A DNA stretch of 64,000 bases, from positions 5,363 through 69,362 of the forward strand of contig NZ_CALUCS010000013.1 of NCBI RefSeq assembly GCF_943914615.1, in the 5' to 3' direction. Numbering within the stretch: the first letter of the stretch is position 1; every line of letters begins with the position of its first letter. This document shows, in pieces, positions 24,780-33,000 of this stretch. The notes under the pieces were generated by a model, which was given only the letters and a program-made list of their open reading frames with translations, did not search any database and was not told where the DNA came from. Position numbers and translations under genes: made by a program. Source of the stretch: an uncultured Corynebacterium sp. (GTDB taxonomy: Bacteria > Actinomycetota > Actinomycetes > Mycobacteriales > Mycobacteriaceae).

Positions 24780-26261
24780 ATGAACTCCAACAACCCGAAC
24801 TCCGCGGCCGCGCCGTCGGCCACTGCCGCAGCTGCGGCAGCTTCACCGGATCCGGTCGACTCCCGCCCCGGCGGCATCGGCCTGTTGATGACGGTGCTGA
24901 TCACCGCGGCCGTCGCGTTTCAGCTGAACGCCTCCATGCTCTCGCCGGTGCTGGCGACCATGGCCCGCGAGCTGAACACCGACGAGGCTGCCACGGGTCT
25001 TACCCAGACCGCCTTCTTCACCGGTGGAGCCATGTGCGGTCTGTTCCTGCCGCGTCTGTCCGACATTGTCGGCCGCCGGAAGATCCTCGTCATCATGCTG
25101 GGTGTGATGTCCCTCGGCGGTCTCATTGCCGCGCTGGCGCCGAACATTGGCGTGCTTATGGTCGCCCGCGCCATGCAGGGCATCGCCGGGCCGACGATCC
25201 CCATGACCCTGATCATCCTGCGCAGCCAGGTCAAGGAGGAGGTCCGCCTGGGCACCCTCATGGGTCTGCTCGCCGCCATCAACGGCGGCGTAGCTGGTAT
25301 CGACGTGATCCTGGCTGGCTGGATGGCCGAGCACTGGGGCTTCCGCTCCGTCTTCTGGCTCATTGCCATCATCGGCACCATCGCCACCCTGGTCATTGCC
25401 TTCGGCGCGCCGGAGTCCAAGCCGTCGGACAATGTGAAAATGGACTGGGCTGGCGCTGCCCTGCTGGTGGTATCGGTGCTATGCATCACGCTGGGCGTCA
25501 ACGAGGCAGGCAAGGCCGGGGAAGCGAACTGGCTGTACGTCATCGCCATGTTCATCGTCGGCGCGATCGTCTTCCTGGCCTTCTGGAAGTACGAGAACCG
25601 CCACGACCAGCCACTGGTTGCCCCGAAGTACCTGGCCCGTCGCCACACCTGGGCGCTGCTGGCCACCACGGTGCTGACCATGACCGGCGTGTTCGCCGCA
25701 GTCAACGGTCTGGCTATCTCCCTGGCGCAGAACCCAGACGCGGGCTTCGGCCTAGAAGCCGACAAGGCCTCCCTGTGGCTGCTGACCCCCTACGCCCTCA
25801 TCGGCTGGTTCGTCGGCCCCTTCGCCGGACGCTGGGCACCGAAGGTGGGCTACGGTCGGCTGATCATCATCGCCAACCTCGCCAGCGCGGCCCTCATGCT
25901 GGCCCTGGCGTTCGTCGGCGTGCACTCCCTGCCGGTGTTGATCATCACCGTGATCCTGCTGGGTGTCACCTACGCGGGCATCGCCAACATCGTCATCAAC
26001 AACTTGGGCGTGGTGAACTCCCCGAAGGATAACGAGGGCTTCCTGCCCGGCATGAACTCCGCCGCCTTCAACCTAGGCGCGGGCGTGTCCTTCGCCGTGC
26101 TGCCGGTCTTCCAGGTCGCAGGCTCCCCGCAGGGCTCGGATTCTGCCGCGGGTTATATCACTGCGTTCATCGTCGCAGCGGTGATCCTCGGCATTGCCGC
26201 GGCCGTGGCGACGCTGATCCCGAAGCAGACTGTCGCGGAGCTCGACCGCGCCATCGTCTAA
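24780..26261 (+). CDS. MFS transporter, probably for nucleosides (UriT-like)
   Basis: 493 residues with about 14 hydrophobic segments, of the drug:H+ antiporter-like MFS type. The signature loop between helices 2 and 3 reads RLSDIVGRRKILV. The first 28 residues are Asn/Ala/Pro-rich and soluble. Following rbsK and the nucleoside hydrolase in the same direction, it is best read as the importer of the same nucleoside, as for UriT of C. glutamicum. Sequence alone would also allow a drug efflux role. Confidence 0.8.
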   Translation: MNSNNPNSAAAPSATAAAAAASPDPVDSRPGGIGLLMTVLITAAVAFQLNASMLSPVLATMARELNTDEAATGLTQTAFFTGGAMCGLFLPRLSDIVGRRKILVIMLGVMSLGGLIAALAPNIGVLMVARAMQGIAGPTIPMTLIILRSQVKEEVRLGTLMGLLAAINGGVAGIDVILAGWMAEHWGFRSVFWLIAIIGTIATLVIAFGAPESKPSDNVKMDWAGAALLVVSVLCITLGVNEAGKAGEANWLYVIAMFIVGAIVFLAFWKYENRHDQPLVAPKYLARRHTWALLATTVLTMTGVFAAVNGLAISLAQNPDAGFGLEADKASLWLLTPYALIGWFVGPFAGRWAPKVGYGRLIIIANLASAALMLALAFVGVHSLPVLIITVILLGVTYAGIANIVINNLGVVNSPKDNEGFLPGMNSAAFNLGAGVSFAVLPVFQVAGSPQGSDSAAGYITAFIVAAVILGIAAAVATLIPKQTVAELDRAIV

Positions 26262-26392
26262 CCCACCGGCACCCAAGCTGCCCCGGGCAGCCACTCAATC
26301 AGCGTCCGGCAGGCGCCCAACCCGCCCGCCGCCTGGCCAGTTGTGGACGGTCATAGGTTCCCGGGGCGGGGGCGTCAATAAGATAAAGACCC

Positions 26393-27406
26393 ATGGCAGC
26401 AAAACAGTCGCTATGGCACCGCATCATTAACTACAGGCCGGACTTCCTCATCGTCCTCATCGTCATCGCGGTCGTGGCGGCGATCATTGTGCCCGTGCGC
26501 GGCGAGGCGGCGGATGTCGCCAACACCATCACGAAGGTCGCCATCGCGTTCCTGTTTTTCCTCTACGGCGCGCGCCTGTCGCCGCAGGAGGCCCTGAAGG
26601 GCCTGATGCACTGGCGGCTGCACCTGCTGATCATGGCATTCACTTTCGTGGTCTTCCCACTGATCGGTGTGGCGATGATGCCGCTGAAGGCGGTCGTCGG
26701 AAACGAGCTCTACCTGGGCATTCTCTTCTGCACCCTCGTGCCATCGACGGTGCAATCCTCCGTCGCCTTCACCAGCATCGCGCGCGGCCACGTCGCCGCC
26801 TCGATCGTCGCGGCCAGCGTCTCTAGCCTGCTGGGAGTGCTTTTCACACCGTTGCTGGTGCTGCTGCTGATGTCTTCTTCGGAAGGCTTTCATATTGACG
26901 CCACCACGTTCCTCGACATCGGAGTCCAGCTACTGCTGCCGTTTGCCATCGGCCAGCTATTGCGCCGGTGGGTGTTTAAGTTCGCGGCCTCCAAAGCGAC
27001 GAAGAAGGTGGACCAGATCTCCATCGGCCTGGTGGTGTACGTCAGCTTCTCGGAGGGCATCGTCTCCGGCGTGTGGAATTCCGTCAGCTGGCTGACGGTT
27101 GTGGGCCTGGTGCTGGGTTCCATCGCACTGGTGCACCTGATGTTGGGCGTGACGAGCGTGACCTCGCGGAAGCTGGGCTTCGACTATGCCGACCAGGTGG
27201 CCATCCAGTTCGCGGGCACCAAGAAATCCCTGGCCTCAGGGCTGCCGATGGCGGCGGTGATGTTCGGCGGGGCGAGCCTGGGCATGATGATCCTACCGCT
27301 GATGATCTTCCACCAGGTGCAGCTGGTGATCTGCTCCCTGCGCGCCAGCTCCTATGCCGCGCGCTTCCCGGAAGGCGGGAAGACCGCGGGCGCGCACACC
27401 TGGTAG
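26393..27406 (+). CDS. Bile acid:sodium symporter-family protein (YfeH-like)
   Basis: 337 residues with nine to ten hydrophobic segments. The SBF-like signature includes FLFFLYGARLSPQEAL, LVPSTVQSSVAFTSIA (the crossover region with the conserved polar residues) and QFAGTKKSLASGLPMA. Members of this branch are sodium-coupled organic anion transporters of unknown physiological substrate. ATG 26393 is preceded by GGCGTCAATAAGATAAAG, which includes the recurrent GGCGTCAATAA motif and TAAGAT, a possible -10 for leaderless transcription. Converges with the Nudix gene. Confidence 0.85.
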   Translation: MAAKQSLWHRIINYRPDFLIVLIVIAVVAAIIVPVRGEAADVANTITKVAIAFLFFLYGARLSPQEALKGLMHWRLHLLIMAFTFVVFPLIGVAMMPLKAVVGNELYLGILFCTLVPSTVQSSVAFTSIARGHVAASIVAASVSSLLGVLFTPLLVLLLMSSSEGFHIDATTFLDIGVQLLLPFAIGQLLRRWVFKFAASKATKKVDQISIGLVVYVSFSEGIVSGVWNSVSWLTVVGLVLGSIALVHLMLGVTSVTSRKLGFDYADQVAIQFAGTKKSLASGLPMAAVMFGGASLGMMILPLMIFHQVQLVICSLRASSYAARFPEGGKTAGAHTW

Positions 27407-27429
27407 CCGCGAGCCCGCGCCTACTGCGC

Positions 27430-27999
27430 CTATTCCGGCTTCTGCAGCCGCTTGACGTAGCCCATGCGCGGGCGAAAGCCCGCAGGGTGCTTCATCTGCG
27501 CCACCGCGTCGGCAATCACCAGGCGGAAACGCGGCTGCATCGGCGGCATCTGGGAGATCGAATACCAGCCCACCTGCGTGGACTCGTCATCGCCGATCAC
27601 GGGCTCGTCGTTGAACTCGCCGGTTTCGGGGTCGGGGATCACGGTGCAGCGGACGGTGGTGTCCACGTAGCTGGTCACATCCCCATTCGGGTATTCCACG
27701 GGGCCGACCTGGCCTACGCCCAGCAGCGCATCCACCTGCACGTGCAGGCCGGTTTCCTCTCGCACCTCGCGTATCGCTGCCAGGTGTGGCTCCTCCCGCG
27801 GATCCACAATCCCCGTCACGGGGGTCCACTGACCATCGTCGGCGCGCTTGACCAACAGCACCTCCGGCACGGCCCAGATGGGCGCGCCCTCTGGAACGTC
27901 CCGGATGACAATGGCCGTCACGCCGGGCAGCCACAGCTCGTCGTGGCCGATTTTCTTGCGCAGTTCAACGATGAAATCAGGGGTCGGCATGGGCGCCAT
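27430..27999 (-). CDS. Nudix hydrolase
   Basis: 189 residues with a complete Nudix box, GIVDPREEPHLAAIREVREETGL (G-x5-E-x7-REVREETG), near residues 62-84. Such enzymes hydrolyse nucleoside diphosphates linked to another moiety; the substrate is not predictable. ATG 27990 (MPTPDF) is an equally good start. It is unrelated in arrangement to the MutT4-type Nudix gene at 36 kb. It precedes no operon partner, and its 3' end converges with the SBF transporter. Confidence 0.85.
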   Translation of the reverse strand: MAPMPTPDFIVELRKKIGHDELWLPGVTAIVIRDVPEGAPIWAVPEVLLVKRADDGQWTPVTGIVDPREEPHLAAIREVREETGLHVQVDALLGVGQVGPVEYPNGDVTSYVDTTVRCTVIPDPETGEFNDEPVIGDDESTQVGWYSISQMPPMQPRFRLVIADAVAQMKHPAGFRPRMGYVKRLQKPE

Positions 28000-28038
28000 T
28001 CTACGGTGCTGGGGCTGGGTGCGGCGGGGGAGGGGGCG

Positions 28039-28428
28039 TCAAAAAATAAGGTTCACCAGCACCAGATACAGCACCGTGCCCAGCAAGATCGACAACGTGG
28101 CCGAGCGGCGCCAGAGGTGCAGGGCGACTGTGAAGACCAGGGCGATGGCGACGGCAGCGAAGCCACCCGGCGCGTCGGCCTGACCGGAGACGGTGTAGAC
28201 GACCAGGAGGGTCATCACGCCAACGGGCATGGCCAAGCCCAGCCAGGCGACCAGGTCGGACTCGCGGAAGAAGCGCAGGGCGGCGAAAGGCAGGCCGCGC
28301 AGGGCGAGCGTGACCAGGAAGATTGCGCCGAGAATCGCCAGGGTGGGGCCAAGCTGCACGCCCTCGGGAAGGCCCGCGGCGGCCTGCAGATGTGTGGCGG
28401 GGGCGCCAAGTGCGAGGGTGGCGGGCAT
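28039..28428 (-). CDS. brnE: AzlD/BrnE small subunit of a branched-chain amino acid exporter
   Basis: 129 residues with four hydrophobic helices, AzlD family (LVTLALRGLPFAALRFFRES near the N-terminus). It begins one base after the AzlC stop codon. In C. glutamicum the pair BrnFE exports isoleucine, leucine, valine and methionine; identity here rests on family and pairing. No Lrp-type regulator gene is adjacent, although in C. glutamicum lrp is divergent from brnFE. The stop is followed by AT-rich bases containing GGCGTCAAAAA (28035-28045). Confidence 0.85.
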   Translation of the reverse strand: MPATLALGAPATHLQAAAGLPEGVQLGPTLAILGAIFLVTLALRGLPFAALRFFRESDLVAWLGLAMPVGVMTLLVVYTVSGQADAPGGFAAVAIALVFTVALHLWRRSATLSILLGTVLYLVLVNLIF

Positions 28429-29181
28429 CTACTCCACCTCCCGGGAGGCAGCATTATCCGCGCCGACCTTCAAGCGCAGCGCACGATCCAGTGGCGGGCA
28501 CAGGAAGCGCACGATGAGGCTTAAGAAGTACAGGCTCATGCCGATCATCAACATGTTGTCCGGCGAGACCAGCAGGCCGACCGCCCCACACAGCGCCGCC
28601 ACAATCGGCAGGGAGAGGTCCTTGAAGCTCACGAACGCCTCGATCGCCAGCACCGTGAACAAAGCAATCAGCGCGAACTCCATGCCTTGAATCTCGAAGG
28701 GCAGGGCGCTGCCGAACAGCGCGCCGAGCACGCCACCGCCGACCCAGCCGATCTGCTGCAGAATCTGCACCGCCATCACGCGGGCGGTCGACCACTTCGC
28801 GTCGCGCCGGGCGGCGAGGATCGCATACGTCTCGTCCGTCAGCGCATATATGCCATAAGCCCTGGCCAGCCAGCCGTGCACTTGGGCGATGGGGTAGTTC
28901 AGGGCGTAGAAGGCGTGGCGGAAGTTCACCAGGAATCCGTACAGGGCCGCGCTCAGCGGCCCCACACCACCCGTGACCAGCGAGACCGCCAGGAACTCCA
29001 TCGAGCCCGCGTAGATGACGAAGGAGAAGATCGGTGCCCACCACCATGCGAAGCCGACCTGAGTGATCAGCAAGCCAAAGGCCAGGCCCAGCGGCACCAT
29101 GCCCAAGGCCACAGGCCAGGCGTCGGCAATCCCGGCGCGCCAGTCAGCGTTCCTGTCGCGGTGGGTGCTGCCCGCGGCCAT
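28429..29181 (-). CDS. brnF: AzlC/BrnF large subunit of a branched-chain amino acid exporter
   Basis: 250 residues with about six hydrophobic helices, AzlC family. Diagnostic segments are GMVPLGLAFGLL, YAGSMEFLAVSLV and FYALNYPIAQVHG. It forms a two-component secondary exporter with the 129-residue AzlD protein encoded directly after it. Its start follows the yqgE stop at 29182 without a gap, so pcnA, yqgE, brnF and brnE run as one leftward transcription unit. Coupling of an amino acid exporter to tRNA maturation is probably only positional. Confidence 0.88.
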   Translation of the reverse strand: MAAGSTHRDRNADWRAGIADAWPVALGMVPLGLAFGLLITQVGFAWWWAPIFSFVIYAGSMEFLAVSLVTGGVGPLSAALYGFLVNFRHAFYALNYPIAQVHGWLARAYGIYALTDETYAILAARRDAKWSTARVMAVQILQQIGWVGGGVLGALFGSALPFEIQGMEFALIALFTVLAIEAFVSFKDLSLPIVAALCGAVGLLVSPDNMLMIGMSLYFLSLIVRFLCPPLDRALRLKVGADNAASREVE

Positions 29182-29976
29182 CTAGTTGCGCTCCGGGTGG
29201 CTCGCCCAGGTTGCGAACAGGTTCTTGGGGAAGGGGCTGTTCTTCATAATGTGACGCCACGTCTCCGCCGGTCGGTCCGTGAACACATCCTCTGCGGTTG
29301 CGGCCTGGAGGCCGGCAATCCCGGAATCCAGCCAGCCGCGCACGTCGGCGGCGTTGAGGAGGACGTAGCTGTGGAAGAGCCGCAGGCCGCGCAGCATGGA
29401 GGGATCCACGTGGCCGACAACCTGCGCTACCTGCTCGTCCACGCTGGGTGCTTCTTCAGCAGTGCTGATCAGCATGAACTGCCCGCGCGCGCCGAAGCGG
29501 GCGGCGGGGGCTAGGGCTTCAGGGCTGCCGGAGGCGGCGGAGGCGCCCGCGGCGTCCAGCTCCAAACGGTCCGTGTCCAACAGGCCAACGGCGAGCACGA
29601 CGGGTTCGTTGTCGCCGCCAATGAAGAAGACCTTCGGCTTGGTGAGCTTATCCGCCAACGAAGGCAAGTGGTTAGCGACGGCTTCGCTGCTCATGAGGCC
29701 CAGGCGGACGGCCACGATGGTGGCGCCGTCGGCCTCCGGGTTGTCCTGCACTTCCAGCACCAATAGCGCGTCCGCGCCGGGCAGCCCCGGCACGGCGAGC
29801 ACGCCGGGGGAGGTGCCGAAGGCGTCGACGAACGCCTCCAGGTGTGCGGGGTCGACGTCCGCGGTGTCCAGGTAACCATCCGGATCAACAACCACTGCCG
29901 GTGCTTGGAAGATCACGTCACCGGGCTGCACGTTGAATTGGTTCTCGGCGCCATTTGGCTGCTGTTCAGCGCTCAC
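29182..29976 (-). CDS. YqgE/AlgH-family protein
   Basis: 264 residues, including an added C-terminal segment. The family core shows VIFQAPAVVVDPDGY near the start, then VFFIGGDNEPVVLAVGLL and the C-terminal LRLFHSYVLLNAADVRGWLD. Function of the family (DUF179) is unknown. GTG 29976 has a good ribosome site (AAAGGTGG) and overlaps the pcnA stop by four bases (GTGA). The Asp/Glu/Ala-rich region around residues 140-175 differs from canonical YqgE and makes the assignment moderately certain. Confidence 0.65.
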   Translation of the reverse strand: MSAEQQPNGAENQFNVQPGDVIFQAPAVVVDPDGYLDTADVDPAHLEAFVDAFGTSPGVLAVPGLPGADALLVLEVQDNPEADGATIVAVRLGLMSSEAVANHLPSLADKLTKPKVFFIGGDNEPVVLAVGLLDTDRLELDAAGASAASGSPEALAPAARFGARGQFMLISTAEEAPSVDEQVAQVVGHVDPSMLRGLRLFHSYVLLNAADVRGWLDSGIAGLQAATAEDVFTDRPAETWRHIMKNSPFPKNLFATWASHPERN

Positions 29977-31646
29977 TTTTGCGACCCACCTTTCTGTTCG
30001 CCCCACCATTGTTTCAGCGCGGCGATGGCGTCCTCACGCTCCATCGGCCCGCGATCCAGCCGCAGCTCCTTCAAGTACGCCCAGGCCTTGCCCACATCGG
30101 GGCCGGGCTTGAGGTCCAGAATCTCCATGATCTCGTTGCCGTCTAGGTCGGGGCGGACGGCGGCGAGGTCCTCCTGCTCCTGCAGCTGCTCGATACGCTT
30201 TTCCAAATTATCGTAGGTGCGCTGCAGCCTCTGGGCTTTTCGCTGATTGCGGGTGGTGCAGTCGGCGCGAACCAGCAGGTGCAGCAGCGGCAGCAGCTCG
30301 CCGGCGTCGTTGACATAACGACGCACAGCGGAGTCGGTCCAAGTGGATTCGTTGTTGTCCTTTTCACCCGCGCCGCGGCGGGCATCCTGGTTCTGCCCCT
30401 TGCCCTGCGTGTCCGCGTAGCCGTGGAAGCGCATGTGCAGAAACACCAGCTGGCCGATGTCCTGAACGTGCTGCTTTGAATACTTAAGCTTGCGCAGACG
30501 GCGGCGGGTGATGCGCGCGCCCACGACTTCGTGCTGGTGGAAGGTCACCGCACCGGATTCGGTAAAAGCCCTGGTGTCAGGCTTGCCGATGTCATGCAGC
30601 AGCGCGGCCATGCGCAGTTCCAGCGAGGGCTCCAACCCGCGCTCGGCTTCCAGGTTCACGGCGTTGCGCAGCACCTTCAGCGAGTGCCAGTACACGTCCT
30701 TGTGCTGCCGGTGCTCGTCCTGCGTGAGCTTCAGAGCCGGCAGCTCCGGCAGCACATGGTCGGCCAGCCCGGTCTCGACCATCAGGTCTAGGCCCACCCA
30801 CGGCGCCGCGCCGAGCATTAGTTTGTTCAGTTCGACGGCCACGCGCTCGACGGTGATGCGGCTGATCTGCTCGCTCATCGCCGTCATTGCCTCCTTGACC
30901 CTCTTTGTGACGCCGAACTCCAGCTGGGAGACGAATCGGCACGCACGGAGCATGCGCAGCGGGTCGTCGTTGAAGCTGATCTCTGGGCTATCCGGGGTGT
31001 CTAACACTCCGGCCTGGAGGTCTTCGAGGCCGTTTAGGGGGTCGCGGAGCTGGTGGTTTCCGTCGGGGGAAAGCTCCAGGGCTATGGCGTTGGCGCGAAA
31101 GTCGCGGCGGATGAGGTCTCCGTCGAGGCTGTCGCCGAAGGAGACCTCGGGGTTGCGGGACTGGCCGTCGTATTGGTCGGCGCGGAAAGTGGTGATCTCC
31201 AAGATCTGACCCTTGACCAGCGCGGATACGGTTCCATATTCAATGCCCGTGTCCCACACTGTCTCTGCCAGGGGCGTGACAATGTCGACGATGGCCTGCG
31301 GCCGGGCGTCCGTAGTGAAGTCCAGGTCGTGGGAGAGGCGCCCCAGCAGAGCGTCGCGTACCGACCCACCGACGAGGTAGAGGCTGTGGCCAGCGTCGTG
31401 GAAGGCCTGAGTGAGTGGCAAGAGGTCGCAGTCGAGTGCGCGCAGGGAGGTAAAGGCCTCCTGCAGCATGCCGTCGACGGTGCGCGGATTCTCCGGGGTT
31501 TGGGCCTGCTGTGTCTGGGTGGCAGGCGCGGCCTGCTTTGCCTGCGCGGCCTGCGCCTGGTGCATCTGTGCCTTGGGCTTCTGTGCCTTGGGCTTCTGTG
31601 CCTTGGCGGATTCCTGGTTTGCGGGGGAGTGGGCGGCGTTTGTCAC
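29973..31646 (-). CDS. pcnA: CCA tRNA nucleotidyltransferase / poly(A) polymerase family
   Basis: 557 residues from GTG 31646. N-terminal 60 residues are Lys/Gln/Ala-rich repeats (AKAQKPKAQ). The nucleotidyltransferase domain has GGSVRDALLGRLSHDLDFTT with the catalytic DxD; an RNA-binding region follows and then an HD domain (LLHDIGKPDTRAF...HQHEVVG). It adds or repairs the 3'-CCA of tRNA. M. tuberculosis Rv3907c has the same position, divergent from mutT4. Here about 4.4 kb of accessory DNA separates the two. The 11-mer GGCGTCACAAA occurs on its coding strand (30904-30914). Confidence 0.92.
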   Translation of the reverse strand: MTNAAHSPANQESAKAQKPKAQKPKAQMHQAQAAQAKQAAPATQTQQAQTPENPRTVDGMLQEAFTSLRALDCDLLPLTQAFHDAGHSLYLVGGSVRDALLGRLSHDLDFTTDARPQAIVDIVTPLAETVWDTGIEYGTVSALVKGQILEITTFRADQYDGQSRNPEVSFGDSLDGDLIRRDFRANAIALELSPDGNHQLRDPLNGLEDLQAGVLDTPDSPEISFNDDPLRMLRACRFVSQLEFGVTKRVKEAMTAMSEQISRITVERVAVELNKLMLGAAPWVGLDLMVETGLADHVLPELPALKLTQDEHRQHKDVYWHSLKVLRNAVNLEAERGLEPSLELRMAALLHDIGKPDTRAFTESGAVTFHQHEVVGARITRRRLRKLKYSKQHVQDIGQLVFLHMRFHGYADTQGKGQNQDARRGAGEKDNNESTWTDSAVRRYVNDAGELLPLLHLLVRADCTTRNQRKAQRLQRTYDNLEKRIEQLQEQEDLAAVRPDLDGNEIMEILDLKPGPDVGKAWAYLKELRLDRGPMEREDAIAALKQWWGEQKGGSQK

Positions 31647-31654
31647 GCTGCCAG

Positions 31655-31682
31655 ATTCTACTAGCCCGGGGTTTCGAGCCAA
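31655..31682 (-). promoter_or_regulatory. Promoter of pcnA with leaderless start
   Basis: Read leftward: TTGGCT (31682-31677), 16 bases, TAGAAT (31660-31655), then eight bases to GTG 31646. The spacing fits a sigma-A promoter that starts transcription at or next to the GTG, supporting that start codon over upstream in-frame ATGs. Confidence 0.65.
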
Positions 31683-31707
31683 CCAGCCCCATCTGTCCCA
31701 CTCCAAC

Positions 31708-31875
31708 TCACCCGGTGATGTGGTCGAGTGTGAAGGCTCTCGCGTGTGTTGGTGGAAGGGTCATGTCTATTGGTTGTCCGCATAACCAGCATGTTGCTTG
31801 TTCTGGGTTTCTTTCGAGTCTTTTTCGTTCTCGTGCTACTCGTTGGCTCCATCGATAGTTGGTCTTGCGTGGCAT
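31708..31875 (-). pseudogene. Truncated phage-type HNH endonuclease
   Basis: A 55-residue frame starting at ATG 31875. It is rich in Arg/Lys at the N-terminus, then has CWLCGQPIDMTLPPTHARAF and ends TLDHITG before a TGA at 31708-31710. The first zinc CxxC and the DH of an HNH domain are present, but the second half (the RGG turn, the catalytic asparagine and the second CxxC) is missing. Complete relatives are found next to phage terminase genes. The fragment ends at the pcnA promoter, marking the islet boundary. Confidence 0.65.
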
Positions 31876-31909
31876 TGGTTGTGTGTCCTTTGGTGTGTGG
31901 ATACGGGAA

Positions 31910-31939
31910 AGCCCCCGTCCTCCTGGTGAGGTGGGGGCT
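31910..31939 (-). terminator. Hairpin after the antitoxin gene
   Basis: AGCCCCC (31910-31916) pairs with GGGGGCT (31933-31939), plus an inner CC/GG pair. On the left strand it is followed by TTTCCC. It lies 12 bases beyond the antitoxin stop codon and would end that transcript before the HNH fragment. Confidence 0.7.
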
Positions 31940-31951
31940 GGGTCGGTGGTT

Positions 31952-32200
31952 TTAGTTGATTTCTTTGAGGAGGTCTTCGAGTGTGATTCGGTAGCCGTCG
32001 TCGTTATCGATTGCTTTTTTGAGGGCGAGGGAGTCTAGTTCGTCTTCGATTTTTTCGAGGTGTTCGATGTCTTCGATGGGGACTATGGCGGCTGCTGGTT
32101 TTCCGTGTCGGGTGATGGTGGTTCTGGTTTTGCTGTGTGTGGTTTGGCTGATGGTTTCTCCGAGTTGTTCGCGGAGTTGGGCTAGGGGGATGGTGTTCAT
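31952..32200 (-). CDS. Phd/YefM-family antitoxin
   Basis: 82 residues. The N-terminal half (NTIPLAQLREQLGETI...TTITRHGKPAAAIVPIEDIEHL) is the dimeric DNA-binding fold of Phd/YefM antitoxins; the C-terminal half (residues 50-82) is acidic and would wrap a toxin. Ribosome site AAAGGA six bases before ATG 32200. It is divergent from the RelE-like toxin gene across a 91-bp region that holds a palindrome. The usual antitoxin-toxin operon order is not present, since the next thing downstream is a terminator. Confidence 0.85.
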   Translation of the reverse strand: MNTIPLAQLREQLGETISQTTHSKTRTTITRHGKPAAAIVPIEDIEHLEKIEDELDSLALKKAIDNDDGYRITLEDLLKEIN

Positions 32201-32256
32201 GGTCTGTCCTTTCGGTTGGGGTTTAGGTTAGTCCATGTTGTGACACTTTGTCCACT

Positions 32257-32285
32257 TTGTACAAACTGTACAACGTTGCTACTAT
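32257..32285 (+). promoter_or_regulatory. Toxin promoter overlapping a palindromic operator
   Basis: TTGTAC (32257-32262), 17 bases, TACTAT (32280-32285), then six bases to ATG 32292: a near-ideal promoter with a leaderless start. The -35 hexamer is the left arm of the palindrome TTGTAC-AAACT-GTACAA (32257-32273), which would let a bound antitoxin block toxin transcription. Confidence 0.7.
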
Positions 32286-32291
32286 TTTCCC

Positions 32292-32561
32292 ATGCTAAGA
32301 ACCTACACAGTCCTCTTCACCCGAGAAGCCAAAAAACAAATGAAGCGATTAGCGAAATCAAACCCGGCTATATTTCAGAAAGTAAAGAACAGTATCGCCT
32401 CACTCACAGAAGATCCCCGACCTAACGGGGTAAAGAAACTAAAAGGGCACTCCGATGCATACCGCATCCGAGTGGGAGAATACAGAGTCCTTTACACAAT
32501 CACAGACAGCAAGGTCACAATCGAAATCTTCCGTGTTTCCACCCGACAGGAAGCCTATTAG
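32292..32561 (+). CDS. RelE/ParE-family toxin
   Basis: 89 residues: YTVLFTREAKKQMKRLAKS at the start, LTEDPRPNGVKKLKGHSDAYRIRVGEYRVLYTI in the middle and VTIEIFRVSTRQEAY at the end, the standard layout of RelE-type mRNA interferases. The C-terminal catalytic position normally held by His/Arg (VGHRREVY) reads VSTRQEAY, so activity may differ. AT-rich codon use, unlike the core genes. No ribosome site, but the promoter predicts a leaderless mRNA. The matching antitoxin is on the opposite strand. Confidence 0.88.
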   Translation: MLRTYTVLFTREAKKQMKRLAKSNPAIFQKVKNSIASLTEDPRPNGVKKLKGHSDAYRIRVGEYRVLYTITDSKVTIEIFRVSTRQEAY

Positions 32562-32606
32562 CCACTCCTGACTGTCGCGATTTACCCGAGTCCTACGGGG
32601 TTAGCG

Positions 32607-32846
32607 CTATCCACGTCCGAAGGGATTGGAACCTTTGCGTTCGCCAGGCCACATGTTAAATACCTTGTGAAAGTAGTTGGAGGCTAGTCCTTTGGCTAGG
32701 TGTTCGGGCATGTGTTTGGAGAGGTGGGCTACCAAGGTTGTCCAGGGGTGTGCGCTGGTTGCCCATTTCGCGAGGCCTGGTCCCCTAGTCCAATAGTGTT
32801 CCAGGCGTCGTGCTTTGTAGTCGTTGGCGGGGTTGAGATCAGTCAT
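32607..32846 (-). CDS. Small phage-like protein
   Basis: 79 residues. The pattern YKARRLEHYWTRGPGLAKW...HPWTTLVAHLSKHMPEHLAKGLASNYFHKVFNMWPGE resembles a short protein often found near terminase/HNH genes of actinophages and their remnants (KxRRLxxYWxxGxGxxKxxW...WPG). Function unknown. Together with the HNH fragment it points to a degraded prophage. No clear promoter. Confidence 0.5.
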   Translation of the reverse strand: MTDLNPANDYKARRLEHYWTRGPGLAKWATSAHPWTTLVAHLSKHMPEHLAKGLASNYFHKVFNMWPGERKGSNPFGRG

Positions 32847-33000
32847 GCCTTTGGTTTAGCAGGCTGGGGTTGCTTCATGGCTGTTGCGCGTTAATATTCC
32901 CACCGAGTGGCATTAGTGAGCTTTGAACAGTCGGGGCGCTCTCCACCATTAGATATGGTTGCACCGGTTTTCATGTGATAATAAAGGCTAACGTTACAAG

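Noticed and set aside
27073..28524. A 483-codon open frame on the + strand across several - strand genes
   Set aside because: It runs through the end of the SBF transporter and antisense to the Nudix and AzlD/AzlC genes, all of which have clear families.
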